DNA from: Cloeon dipterum
Lineage: Eukaryota > Arthropoda > Insecta > Ephemeroptera > Baetidae
Length of the DNA: 64,000 bases
NCBI RefSeq assembly: GCF_949628265.1
Contig: NC_088786.1
Location: forward strand, 25,069,681-25,133,680
Direction of reading: 5' to 3'
Part shown: positions 45,449-59,423 of the stretch, piece after piece
Position numbering within the stretch: the first letter of the stretch is position 1
How the letters are laid out: every line of letters starts with the position of its first letter
Made by a program: the position numbers and the translations under genes
Notes under the pieces: model-generated
Databases searched by the model: none
What the model was told of the DNA's origin: nothing
Seen by the model: only the letters and a program-made list of their open reading frames with translations

Positions 45449-46398
45449 GTAAGAAACCTCTGGTAATTCTGCATTATCCTTATTTTTGAAATACTTTGTG
45501 CGTATAACCGCAAGGAAATGCCCTGAATGACTTGGAAATAAGTGCATAAATGCGGTCGTGTATGTTTTTGGGTAGAGTGAAGTCTGCAACCACGTGTTGG
45601 AATAACTCGACGGCTTCTACCTGTCCAAACGCGTCCAAATGCTGCACCGCATGCTCTAATTTGCTTGAGATAATACTTTCGGCCGATAATTTTTGGTCGG
45701 CGATGACAAGGGAACGGGCGGGGGCGGCGGAGGCTGTTCGGTGGGCATATCGATCGACCCACGACCGCCATTCTGGAGACACCGAGTGTATGCATCCCGG
45801 GCCTCGAAGTCTCGGGGGGTAGCAAGGTACCGTAATTCGAGTAGCGTGCATCCTGAACGCTGTGGTTGTGGACGCAATGCTCAGTCGCGTTTTCCTCTTA
45901 TCTTTTCTCGAGGAGACGAGGCGTAATTCAGCATTATTTGGATGAGCACGCTCTTTTTCGGATCTGAACATGGACATGACACTTAACCGCTTGAAAGCGC
46001 ATTGCATGCGTTCAATCACGAACTTTGCTGGTGTGAGGCTTGAGATGATTAGAATTTTTCACATGCATACACGGCTTCGCGTTGCTGCATACTTTGCATA
46101 CCAACATTTTGCGTCAGTTTGCCCCATGGGTGGCTTCAAAAAATGTTCTCCCTTTCATGTACATTCCCAACTTAAGTATTATTATGTATAATATTTTATT
46201 CAATTTTTTGTCTAAGTTTTCAATTAAAGCGGATGTACTTGAGGGAGGATGTTTCAGTGTAGATAACTTCCTCAAAATGTTTTTCGTGCTCCATGAATTG
46301 CAAGCTAGAAATTTCAGTTGCAATACAGAAAAATCAACAGCTCGCGTAACACCAAGGATGCATGATAATATTTTAATTTTTTCTGTCGTTTGTTGCAG
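45449..46398. other. Presumed 5' UTR intron of CHK1, containing an unexplained GC-rich open region on the minus strand
   Basis: A strong donor at 45448/45449 (AAAG|GTAAGAAAC) and acceptor at 46398 (TTGTTGCAG) suggest a CHK1 leader exon ending at 45448. Inside the intron, 45480-46019 is GC-rich and open on minus for 179 codons. An overlapping frame encodes a Pro-run (MPTEQPPPPPPVP). The frame end LEHAVQHLDAFGQVEAVELF...LPKNIHDRIYALI looks protein-like, but I do not recognise it and found no clean splice model. Confidence 0.35.
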
Positions 46399-46422
46399 AT
46401 ATTTAAATGTTAGATTTGGAAG

Positions 46423-49400
46423 ATGGCCTCAGAATTCGTCGACGGTTGGACCGTCATCCGAGTTCTTGGAGAGGGTGCCTATGGAGAGTAAGTAGCGATG
46501 AAGTTTTTATCTTATTGGTTTCGTAGATATAACGTATCGATTCCTGCAGGGTGAAATTAATCACAAACAATAATGGCGAGGCGGTCGCAGTCAAAATTGT
46601 GGACTTAGAGAAACACCCTGATGCTAAGAGCAATGTGAGGAAAGAGGTGGCCATCCACAGGATGACAAAGCACCCCAATATTATTCAATTCTATGGACAC
46701 AGGAAGGAAAAGATGTGTGACTACATCTTCCTTGAATTTGCCCCAGGAGGGGAACTGTTTGACAGAATCGGTAATCGATCTAAATAATTTGTTGTTCCAA
46801 AAAATCTCACCAACGATTTTAGACCCTGACCGTGGGATGCCTGCAAGAATAGCGCAAAAATTTTTCACGGAATTGATTTCTGGAGTTGTAAGTTTGTTGG
46901 TGTTATGTAGAAAATAACAAATCGCTCATCCTGCCTTATTTTCTGTTCAGGAGTACCTGCACAGCGTTGGCGTAGCCCACCGTGATCTCAAACCTGAAAA
47001 TTTGTTATTGGATGGAAATGACCGTTTAAAAATTTGTGACTTCGGTCTGGCCACTATTTACCGGCTGAATGGTAAAGAGAGGTGTTTGGACAAGAAGTGT
47101 GGCACGCAATCCTATGTTGCGCCAGAAGTCCTTTTGAAGCCATACAACGCACAGCCGGCTGACGTTTGGTCTTGCGGGATTGTTCTCGTAGCCATGCTCA
47201 CTGGAGGTAAAAAGCTCTTGTTCTTTTTTAGAGCAAAACTCAATATTCGACATTCTAGAGCTGCCTTGGGATATGCCTAACATTGAGTGCCCAGAGTATG
47301 TGGCCTGGAAGAATGGGAATAATTCTCTCAGTCCTTGGACGAAGATTGACAATATGGCGCTGAGCCTGTTAAGGAAAATTTTGGCACCTTTGCCATCAAC
47401 CAGAATCACAATCGAGAAGATCAAGGAGCACAGGTGGATGCAGAAAACTCTTCCTGAGGGTGAGTTCTCTATTTTACTTGAAAGCGGTGCCAAATCTTTA
47501 CAGGCTTGAACAAGTGAATCTGCGCGCCTGCAATCCCTGGTCAGGTACTGCGTGACTCTGAGCTTGTATTCTACTCAATCTCAGTACGTGAGTACCTCTC
47601 CTGGGGTCGGGAGGAAGTCGACTGCTGACATCAAATTCCTGCAGTCTGTGTCATTGCTTTGGTACTCGGGCTTGCATGACTCTTGTGCTCATAAAGCTAG
47701 ATTACCAAAGCACTGCTGCAGATATTCTCATCAATGACGATTGTCAGGAACCTTTGACTTGTGTAGCTATGTCTTAATTGAATGGACACTTTTCAAGACC
47801 ACTGTTTGCTGCACTGTTGATTTGAGTCCTTTCTTTGGTAATCTAGCTGTATGACGAATACTGGTTCATAAAGCTTAGATAACCAAAGCAAGGAAGCAAG
47901 TTGTTGCACTCCAAGTTATCTTCTAAGCACTCACTGTACTTCTTCATTCAATCAAAATTATAAAGTGTGTTATTTTTGGCAAGCCTCTATGGTACTCACT
48001 TGGTAGTTGTTGTGGTTGTGGTCATTTTTATGAGTGGGGAAAATATTGTGTATTAATAATTTTTGTTGGTTCAACCATTGACATAAAGGAACAGTCCTTA
48101 TACATCTCTGGGTTCTACAGCTCTAGATACAGGAATGTTATGAATCAACTCGCACCTTCAGGGATTGCATTGGTAACACAGAATAGTAGTTTAGTTAATC
48201 ACCATTTATTTATTTATCAGGCTCTAAAACTCAAAACGTCATATTGCTTATACGTGAAGTCTGTAATGTTGTTATTGCAAATTTCAACCTGTAAATTTAA
48301 TTTTATCGATATATTACACAATTTCCCATCTTCTTGGGTACACAAATATTCACAAGTTATAGATGAAAATAGAATCCAAGCTAAGAGATAAGTAAATATG
48401 AAATGTACACTTCCCTCATCAGAAATCGTAGTAATTTGGGATTCCCAGTGGTTTGCTGGAATTCAACTTTGATTTTTGTATCCAGTTATCACTGTAGGGA
48501 CACTGAAAGACAGTACAGACTAGAATTTCGGCCTATTGTCTTATCTCAAGATCTACTAACCTAAGGATGGTAGAGATTAGGAGACCTCCATTTGTCGGTG
48601 CTGTAGTGCAATTTTTTTAACAAAGGGTATCATCCCAACTATCAAGGGTATCATGTTTTATGTATCCTAATCTCTACTATCCGTATCAAAGAGTAAGGAA
48701 AGTATAAGGTTTCCTTCTTTAACAAATACTATGACGTGAGGATCTTAAGATGAGATTTCCTGCAACCATCAAAATTATTCAAGGGCTAGACAATCTTAAA
48801 TCGTTGCTCGCTATTATCCACAGAAAAATTTGTCAAGTCGCAGTTCGTTTCGATTTGTTGAGTCAAAGCTCCTTGAAACATCATATTAGAAAACATTGAT
48901 CTTTAAGCCATTGGAAGTGGTATGTTCCATGTTCCTCAGGACACAATATTTTATACTGATCACTGCTACATTGTTATCGTTGGTGAGCCTTCTTGGTCCA
49001 CCTTCAATGAGTTTTTGTTTCCTGAATGTCCTTAATAAAAGAACTTAGTCAAAGCTCAACCTTCTAAAAAGTTTTTGTTTTGGTTGATTGTTGCAGTTGA
49101 TCCCTCAGCGCAATCTCGCCTTCCCAAGCGGTTGTGCCTGGACTCTGATGATGACTTGAGGCTGTGTCTCTCGCAACCAGCTCCGGTAGGAACAAGCGCC
49201 ACACAGACGGGCAATCTACCCCCAGAAACAGGTGGATACTGCTTTTCTCAACCGCCCGTCTTGGATGACCTGCTGTTAAGCACTCAGCTACACAGCACTC
49301 AGTCAACTTGTAGTCAGGTAATTAGACTGAACTGAACTAATAAATTTTATAAAGCCATGCTATATTTTTTCAATCATAACTTGTGTTGCATAATTTATGA

Positions 49401-50137
49401 TTGGTATTGTCGCTCTTAAGTATAATACTGTCATTTATTGGAGAGGGGATTAACTAATTTCATATACTAACTAATTCCCGATTCCACATTGCCTGACTTG
49501 GATTCTTTGTACTTTGTAGGCTCATTGGGTTTTGTGTACAGTGCTTTCCAAATAATAGATAGTTAGTGGAGCGAATTTTAAATCTTCTGTGAACTTTCTA
49601 CCATATGTTGTGAATTTCCTTACGGCGCATAGCAATTACTATTTTATTGGGGGTTTTTTTTTGCCACTACTCGTGTAGATATTTATTTTTAACACTCTTT
49701 TGTGAGATACTTAACTTGAATTTAATTTCAGACTTCCTATCAAAAATTGGTGAAGAGGATGACAAGGTTTTTTGTGAAGACAAGCTTTGACGAAACATTG
49801 ACTGCCTTGAAAGAATTGTTGGAGAACAAAGGATACAGCTTTAAAGTGAACCTGATGAGCGAGGTAATAGATTTAATGAACATCACTGAATCAAAAACTA
49901 AGCTCTGTTAATTTTCAGGTGACTGTTACTACTGTTGACAAAAGGAAGATGCATTTAGTTTTCAAAGCTTGTCCTTTTGAAATGGATGGAAAAATCCTTC
50001 TTGACTTCAGATTGTCCAGAGGCTGTGGGCTGGAATTTAAACGAATTTTTGTTCAGATTAAAAATAGTTTATCCAGTATTATCATGAAGGGACCTGTCAC
50101 GTGGCCAATCGCAATAGCCACAAACTCTGTGCCATAA
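46423..50137 (+). CDS. CHEK1/grp: Serine/threonine-protein kinase CHK1 (grapes)
   Basis: DNA-damage and replication checkpoint kinase activated by ATR; nucleus and centrosome. Exons: 46423-46487, 46550-46770, 46823-46887, 46951-47206, 47259-47459, 49097-49317, 49732-49863, 49919-50137 (459 aa; human 476). Kinase domain: GEGAYGEV glycine loop, [13 protein letters not shown] with the catalytic Lys, hinge [14 protein letters not shown], catalytic loop [17 protein letters not shown] ([10 protein letters not shown]), activation segment [14 protein letters not shown], and [20 protein letters not shown]. The linker has clustered SQ sites (LCLSQP, CFSQP, CSQ), the expected ATR targets. The C-terminal KA1-like domain ([20 protein letters not shown]...) is regulatory. 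The linker is separated from the kinase domain by a 1.64-kb intron carrying inverted repeats. Confidence 0.97.
47695..47848. repeat. Perfect 16-bp inverted repeat in CHK1 intron 5
   Basis: AGCTAGATTACCAAAG (47695-47710) and CTTTGGTAATCTAGCT (47833-47848) are exact reverse complements. A third related word, ATAAAGCTTAGATAACCAAA, follows at about 47868 in direct orientation to the first. Suggests a small, partly rearranged inverted-repeat element. Confidence 0.6.
48563..48685. repeat. Second inverted repeat in CHK1 intron 5
   Basis: AAGGATGGTAGAGATTAGGA (48563 onward) and TCCTAATCTCTACTATCCGT (48665 onward) are near-exact reverse complements. The roughly 80-base loop holds a direct repeat AAGGGTATCAT (about 48623 and 48643). 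MITE-like size. Confidence 0.6.
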
Positions 50138-50288
50138 ACAATTCTTCCACTTAATAAGATAAGAAAAATGCTGTATTTTGTGAACATGAATTTACAAAGT
50201 TTATTAAAAGAAATTTAAATATGATCTATTTGGCTTTATTATTGTTACCTACAGCAATTGGTGCGATGATGATACAAATAATTATAAA

Positions 50289-51665
50289 TTAAGCTGTGGC
50301 TATGGCAACATCTGGCTTGGTACTTGAATCTGAGCTCTTGTCTTCCTCTTCAGGTGTGTCAGGAAGATCAGGTAATGGTTCGGGCTTTCTATACGTTCTA
50401 GGAATTGGCTCTGATGCAGGCATCCAATCAGGTATAATTTTGTGGTGCACTCTCCATTTTCCATATTGTTCCGTGATGTGTTTTTCAAAGACAACGTATT
50501 CTAAGACATCCTTCACCAAATTCTCATCTCCATATATCTTTCTGCCGAATCTGTCGTATATGCATAGAGACTGTAACCAAAATGAGGTCAAAATTAAAGA
50601 GGTAACATTTAAACTAATTCAACCAACCTGTTGGGTATGAAACCTGACGGTAACTTGGGCAAAGAGATTATCTTTCGACACAACGCTGTTAGTTCTTGCA
50701 TGGACCACTTTTGGAGGACTGAGGGATTGGTGAAATTTCCAAGATACGGTTTTGTATTTCGCATTTTCGGTCATCTCCACATACGCTTTTTCAGTGACAA
50801 ACTCTTCTAGCTTCTCCTTGTTGGTCCTAAAGCTGAGTTATTTTTAGTTAGTAGAAAAGAGAGAAAAACTATAAATTTACTTCATTAAAGCTTCATGGGC
50901 ATTTTTGTATATCTCAGTTGCGTCCTGGACGAAATCTTGAAGAGTGAAGTCATCGTCATAGCTCTTGATTTTTCTAACAGCCATCATTGATTTGCCTTTC
51001 TTTTCAACAAACTCTAACTTTTGCTTAGCTCCCTACGAATTAAAGCATTATAGAATTTGGCTAACAACGTTCTCAGCATTTTTGTTTACCTCTACTGTAA
51101 CTGCTGACAGCTTCCCATCACCCTCAGGTGGCACATAAGGCTCAAAAACTCCACCAGAGTTTGAAATGTAGAAGTTTCTCTCATTCCATGGTCGAGGTGG
51201 CTGCAATCCCTTTTCCTTCATTTTGGACCTCATTCTCTCAGGGCTCATTTCATCGTCTTTTTCTTTGGTCAAGTCCGGAAGATCAATCTTGATTATCTGT
51301 GGAATTTAAAAGACCATAAATATGCTATAACTGAAAATGCCAACTATGATTGTTTCACGAAGACAAGAAGCATTAATTTTGTAATGTACCTTTGCACCAC
51401 GGTGCCTTCGATATTGTGGATTGTAATGCTTGTTGATGGTGGTGCGGATTTGCTGTTGCTGCACATTCGATGACACTACAGCTGGCATCAAGACACACAT
51501 GTTTGGAGTAAGGTTCTGAAAAATTTCCAACATTAATTTTTAAAATCTCGCCTTTAAAAGCGCTTTCATTGCGTGAAAATTTCAGATTAATTAGAGACTT
51601 AAAATTGAGACCTTGTAAAGAGGATTCCCATATTTGCAAAATCCCGACACTGTCCTGCTCAGCAT
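50289..51665 (-). CDS. MRPL45: Mitochondrial ribosomal protein mL45
   Basis: Tim44-like subunit at the exit of the mitoribosome, tethering it to the inner membrane. Exons: 51612-51665, 51390-51515, 51090-51296, 50881-51032, 50628-50826, 50289-50570 (339 aa; human 306). N-terminus MLSRTVSGFCKYGNPLYK is presequence-like; then HYNPQYRRHRGAK, LQPPRPWNERNFYISNSGGV and FEPYVPPEGDGK. The Tim44-like domain covers KLEFVEKKGKSMMAVRKIKS...LQDFVQDATEIYKNAHEALM...ARTNSVVSKDNLFAQVTVRF. The terminal block CIYDRFGRKIYGDENLVKDV and YGKWRVHHKIIPDWMP matches the vertebrate LYDRFGRLMYG...GSWRMHTKIVPPW pattern. Tail-to-tail with CHK1, about 150 bases apart. Confidence 0.95.
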
Positions 51666-52438
51666 GTTAGCCTTTCAAATATCAATTATAAAATACAAGC
51701 TAGAAGAAAATATCAACTCGAGAGATTGGATTGAAAAATCAATCTAATTTTCCATGTGCCAGTGTTTTCACACGGACCAGAATGAGACATGAGCCGGCAG
51801 GTAGCCAATCAGACGCCGTTAAAGACGATCACGCCCCTCTTTGCACCAATCAAATTGCCACAAAGAAAGATTCAGTCCACAGCCCTCCTGTGATTCGACG
51901 TATTAGAATTTAGCGCTCAAGGAAGACCATTTTCTCTGGCAGCCGGAAGTTCCGTCACACGTTGCCCGTCCGCTCTTTAGCGCTTGCCCGCTTTACTGCT
52001 CGTCATTTGCTGTAAGCTGCTGCACACCGTAAGGCAATCCGTAAGTATTTTTCAAGGAAAAGAGTGCACAAAATTGCATTTTAGTCGCCCTTTGTCCAAA
52101 TTAATTATTCAGCATGACCCGCAGTAGTGAGATTGGTCTTAACATCCTTAATAACCGACTTCCCTGCCTCGCGTGTTGAGTAAGAAGTTTGGCTTGTGGG
52201 GCACGATTTTATTTACGCCGCTAATTTGATTAGTACATGAAGTCAAGAGATTTGTGAAAGTCATTTTTCACTGAAGTTTTGCCGTCTTTCCTCTGCTTAT
52301 CTTCAAATATTCATTAAGTAAACTTCTTCATTTTAATTTGCGGCCGTGTGTTAAGCTCCCTCCAGTCCAGACATAATACATAATGGAGGTCGCTCATTGC
52401 AAACTTCAAGTTGTGTTCCTTGTTGCAGCCGGAATTGT
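51666..52438. other. Divergent promoter of MRPL45 and BZW/kra, with a kra leader exon
   Basis: About 770 bases between the two divergent starts. A non-coding kra exon ends at 52040 (AATCC|GTAAGTATT), and the coding exon begins after an acceptor at 52428 (TTGTTGCAG). CCAAT-type words at 51807 and 51846 fit a shared housekeeping promoter. Confidence 0.5.
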
Positions 52439-54512
52439 ATGAGTCAAAAAACAGAAAAGCCAGTGTTATCGGGTCAACGCATCAAGACCAGAAAAAGAGG
52501 TAATATTATGTTACTCATTATTGACGTTTCTGCACGTATAATACTCACAACACTCAAGACTCAAGAGCTTCAGTGGTTATAATGCTCAAGAAATGCATTG
52601 GTTGAATGACCTTGTTATGAAACTCTTTTCATTGCTCCGCTCGTTCTTTCCTCATTCCTAGCACGTGCTGACCAATTAACTGGAATGATGTTCAACTCTT
52701 AACAATGCCCTAACAAATTTGAGAAAAATTACTCTCCGTTTGTACACAATTTAAATTTAAATTTTGGAATCATTCATGTTTTCAACGACAACCGAAGAGC
52801 TTCTATTTTTACAAGGGTTGACAGTTCAACAATGATGCTTTTTACAGTTTTGCAAATAATCATACAAAAACATTGAGATCATGAGCTGACAAACATTAAT
52901 TTGCATTTATGAAAGTGACACCAGTAAATTGTTATTATGACGTTTTTGCTATACATATACACACCGTTTAATTGGTCGTTGGAATTATTTTCAGATGAAA
53001 AGGAGAAATATGATCCCGCCGGGTTCCGCGACGCGGTCCTGGTGGGGCTCAACAAGGCTGGCAACGACCTAGAAGCGATCTACAAGTTCCTTGACACAGC
53101 CGGTTCAAAGTTGGACTACCGCCGCTATGGCGAAGCCCTCTTTGACATCCTCATTGCTGGCGGGCTGCTCGGTGTGTACTCCCATCGCCTTGCCTTTTTT
53201 GTCCTAATTATGTGTCAATTTGTTTGCTCAGTTCCCGGAGGCAGCATCCAGCTGGAGGGCGACAAAGTGTGCAAGTGGGGATCATGCATCTTTGACGCTT
53301 CAGAAGACATGGACACCATGCACAGCTACGAGCAAGTCTTTGTCAAGCTGATGCGTCGTTACAAGTATCTGGAGAAGATGTTTCTGGACGAGATGAACAA
53401 GATCTTGGTTTATCTCAAAGGATTCAGTGAGTCCCAGCGCATCAAGCTTGCTCGAATGACCGCCCTCTGGATGGTCAACGGGTCCGTTCCCCCTTCCACT
53501 CTGCTTGTGATGATCAATGTAAGCATCAAGCCAGACCATAAGCCATGCATATCTTGGTGTGCACGACATGCTTCATGTGCTCATTGCTTTGCTGCTTATT
53601 TCAGGAACATCAAGTAAAAGATGGACTTGCATTGGATTTTCTGCTTGAGGTCTTTGTAACCTGGAAGAATGAAAAGGGCTTGCCTTCGCTCATGATGGCT
53701 CTGAAGAAAGGTGGCCTTGAAGGAAGGTTAGTCTTTAATCAACTCAACCTGTACCTCCTCTTGCATTTCATCGTTGTTCTTGCAGATTAATGGAATTCTT
53801 TCCATTGAACAAACGTGGTGAGGAGAACTTCAAAGCCGTGTATGATGAAAAGGGATTGAGCGAGGTTGTCAAGCTTCATCGGGCGCAGGCCAGCCAGGAA
53901 GCTAAGAGAGACCTGCAAGTGCAGCTGGAAGATCTTCTCTCTGAAGGACGCCCAATCAAAGATGTGGTCGCTGAAATCAAAGAGTCTGCCACCAAGAGCG
54001 ACATACCAGATAGTGATGTCATTTCACTTGTGAGTTGTCTATGCAATACTCATTGACATTATTTTGACGTGTTGTTTGTTTAGATTTGGTCTAGTGTCAT
54101 GGCACAGGCTGAATGGAACAAGAAGGAAGAGCTTGTTGGTGAGCAAGCCCTGAAGCATCTGAAGATTTATGCACCCTTGTTCGCCGCCTTTACCACTACA
54201 GCCAAAGCTGAGCTGTGCCTGATGCTCAGAGTCCAAGAGTATTGCTACGGCAACATGAATTTCATGAAGGTTTTCTCCAAGATCATCATGCTCTTCTACA
54301 GAAGTAAGTTGAGCACAAGTACACTGAAATTGATTGGTGCTAAATGGAATCATTTTTCAGCTGATGTACTTTCTGAAGAAGCGATTCTCCGGTGGTACAA
54401 GGAGACCCATTCTGGCAAGGGTAAAATGATGTTCCTTGACCAGATGAAGAAGTTCATCGAGTGGCTGCAAAATGCAGAGGAGGAGTCGGAGTCTGGCGAG
54501 GATGAAGACTAA
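52439..54512 (+). CDS. BZW/kra: Basic leucine zipper and W2 domain protein (eIF5-mimic protein; krasavietz)
   Basis: Translational regulator that competes with eIF5 for eIF2 and tightens start-codon choice; cytosolic. Exons: 52439-52499, 52995-53171, 53232-53518, 53605-53726, 53786-54029, 54084-54303, 54361-54512 (420 aa; human BZW1 419). Start [20 protein letters not shown] is the family N-terminus. MIF4G-like HEAT region: [55 protein letters not shown]. The C-terminal W2 domain has [39 protein letters not shown] and [20 protein letters not shown]. It ends in the acidic AA-box-2-like tail ESESGEDED. All phases agree. AATAAA near 54680. Confidence 0.97.
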
Positions 54513-55317
54513 TAATTATCGACCATGCTCAGGTTTTCTAAGGTAGCCTCTATCAGTTCTATTTGGATAGTGTGACTTGAACTTTTTGTCTTGAATTACA
54601 GATTACTGCACTGACAAACACAGACGACGCCTGCCAATATTCTGGCCGAAAGGACCATTTAATCCCGCCTCATCATAAAAATAAAGTTTTGCAATCCCCA
54701 AGACAAAGAAGTTTGCCAGTGCAGCTCAAACATACCTTTTCTTTAGCTTTGGTTGCAGGTGCATTTTTAATATTGGTGAAGAAAGATATCGATTGATTGA
54801 ACAGACAACCATTTAAACAACTCACAGCTAAAAGTAATATTAATACTATAAATTTAATAAATACACATGAATGATTGAATATCATGTATGGAGAGGGTAT
54901 ATTACTGTGCTCTAGAATAACTTTAATATAGGTACATGATGACATGGTAATTTAATTTCTTATGTGTTTTGGATATAAAACGAACATGGTGATGTCAAAT
55001 AATTCCCGATAAAAATCGTCTTTCATTCATAACTCATCCTCCTTTCATGCACGAATTAGTGCAGTTTGCGCAACCGTGTCAAAACCTTTCACTTTTCTCA
55101 AATTCTGTTGCAAGGAATGATGGAAGTAATTGTGTTCTTTGCATCATTGTATTTGAGACACGTGCTCGATCCATGCAGTCAAAATGGGCGCCTTCATCCT
55201 TTTACCTCGATAGCCAATCACAATTCGTTCCGATCCTCTGTTTACCAATTAACGCCTTCCCCCCAGTCACAGGCCAATCGTCAAGTACAAAAGAGAACCG
55301 CATTGAAAAAAGTAGGC
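54513..55317. other. BZW/kra 3' end and glycyl-tRNA synthetase promoter
   Basis: The kra 3' UTR runs to about 54700. AT-rich spacer, then two CCAAT words (about 55213 and 55271) just before the synthetase start. In-frame ATGs at 55117 and 55120 would lengthen the synthetase N-terminus, but probably lie upstream of transcription start. Confidence 0.45.
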
Positions 55318-58273
<2,956 letters not shown>

Positions 58274-58423
58274 ATTATGCCAAATAATAAGCTTGTTTAC
58301 GCCAACGGCATTTTCTGCTATGCACTTCCTCAATAAATTATTGCTTTAAATTACTGATTTTAAGAGTAAAAAAACCAAGGTGCCATGAGTTTTTTTTTAT
58401 TTTCTGACAAATAGCCAGCTGAG

Positions 58424-59318
58424 TCACATGAAAAGATCGTCAAAGTATTCTTGAAACTCAACATCTCTTGATTTTCCCTGCACTGGGGCACCAGCTTCTT
58501 TCCAGACCTTACTTTCGTCAACAACCTTACTGCTTTCAGTGGTTTCTTTACTATTGACTTTCTCAGGGACTTCGACGTCCTCTTCAGTTTTCCTTCTCTT
58601 AGGCGCACTTCCATCTTCAGTCTCTTGTCTAAGGTCTACTCTTGGGCGAGCTTCCTTCTTTTTGTGGTGATAGTTCAACTTTTTGGAACATGCTGAACAT
58701 AGCCCTAAAAAACCTAATAGTCAATTGTCCCTGATTAAAGAATAGATCTTACTTAATTTCACGAGAGCATTTTTCTTTTCTCCGTGTTCTTTGTAGGCAA
58801 AATTCACTTCCCATGATGTTAATTGCTCCCTCTCCTTGCACTCTTTGTTTCCACACTCAAATTGTCCCTTCCCGACAACAACTTCTTGCTCTACACGCCA
58901 CCGCAATGCAACCTGAACTCAGGAGCTGTTTCAAAATATCAAGTTTTCTTAAGATATTCTACCTTGTTCTCCTTGTATCTACTCAAGTCACAAATGCAGT
59001 ACTCCTTAAAAAGTTTGTCATAGTATTTCTTGGCTAATTTTTCTCCCCAAGTGGATCCTTCCCCCTCCTCTTCAGACCAAAGAAATCTGTGATTTTCTCG
59101 GATGACGTCTATGTCACGTTTATCTCTTGTCCTGCAACAAAAACAACAATTCAGCATGATTTATCTTCGAACAATGGCTTAACTTACCTATCGCGCTGGA
59201 GGAGCTTGAATGCGTCCGGATTGGTTAATAGGTATTCATTTATCAGGATTTTGTGTCGCTCGAAAGGATTCAGTCCGAAGAAATTAGCACTTCTTTTCAT
59301 GGCTGGTTGCCCCTGCAT
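58424..59318 (-). CDS. FRA10AC1: FRA10AC1 homologue (spliceosome-associated nuclear protein)
   Basis: Nuclear protein found in spliceosomal complexes. Exons: 59188-59318, 58963-59131, 58753-58912, 58424-58704 (246 aa; human 315). Conserved centre: DIDVIRENHRFLWSEE, LAKKYYDKLFKEYCICDLSR, LRWRVEQEVVVGKGQFECGN and SWEVNFAYKEHGEKKNALVK. Four cysteines in two CX(3-4)C-like pairs (CGNKEC; LCSACSKKLNYHH) suggest a metal-binding module. The acidic end VEFQEYFDDLFM mirrors the vertebrate EEFDEYFQDLFL. The start could be ATG at 59318 or 59300 (better context); both give an N-terminus shorter than the vertebrate one. It begins only 105 bases after the BUD13 stop, same strand, with no AATAAA between. Confidence 0.88.
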
Positions 59319-59423
59319 GAGACAAAAGTCTCTTTTAAACCAAAGTGCAACTGCTAGATCGTCAGAAATTAAAAAAAAATACATAGTCTGTGATTTAAAA
59401 ATAAACAGTTCTTCTCTCCAAGT

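Noticed and set aside
45693-45926. Plus ORF with a Gly run opposite the Pro run
   Set aside because: Mirror of the minus-strand Pro codons; composition artefact.
45480-46019. SRA1 identity for the minus-strand open region
   Set aside because: A Pro-run followed by helices loosely recalls SRA1, but the SRA1 core motifs are missing and no exon chain could be built.
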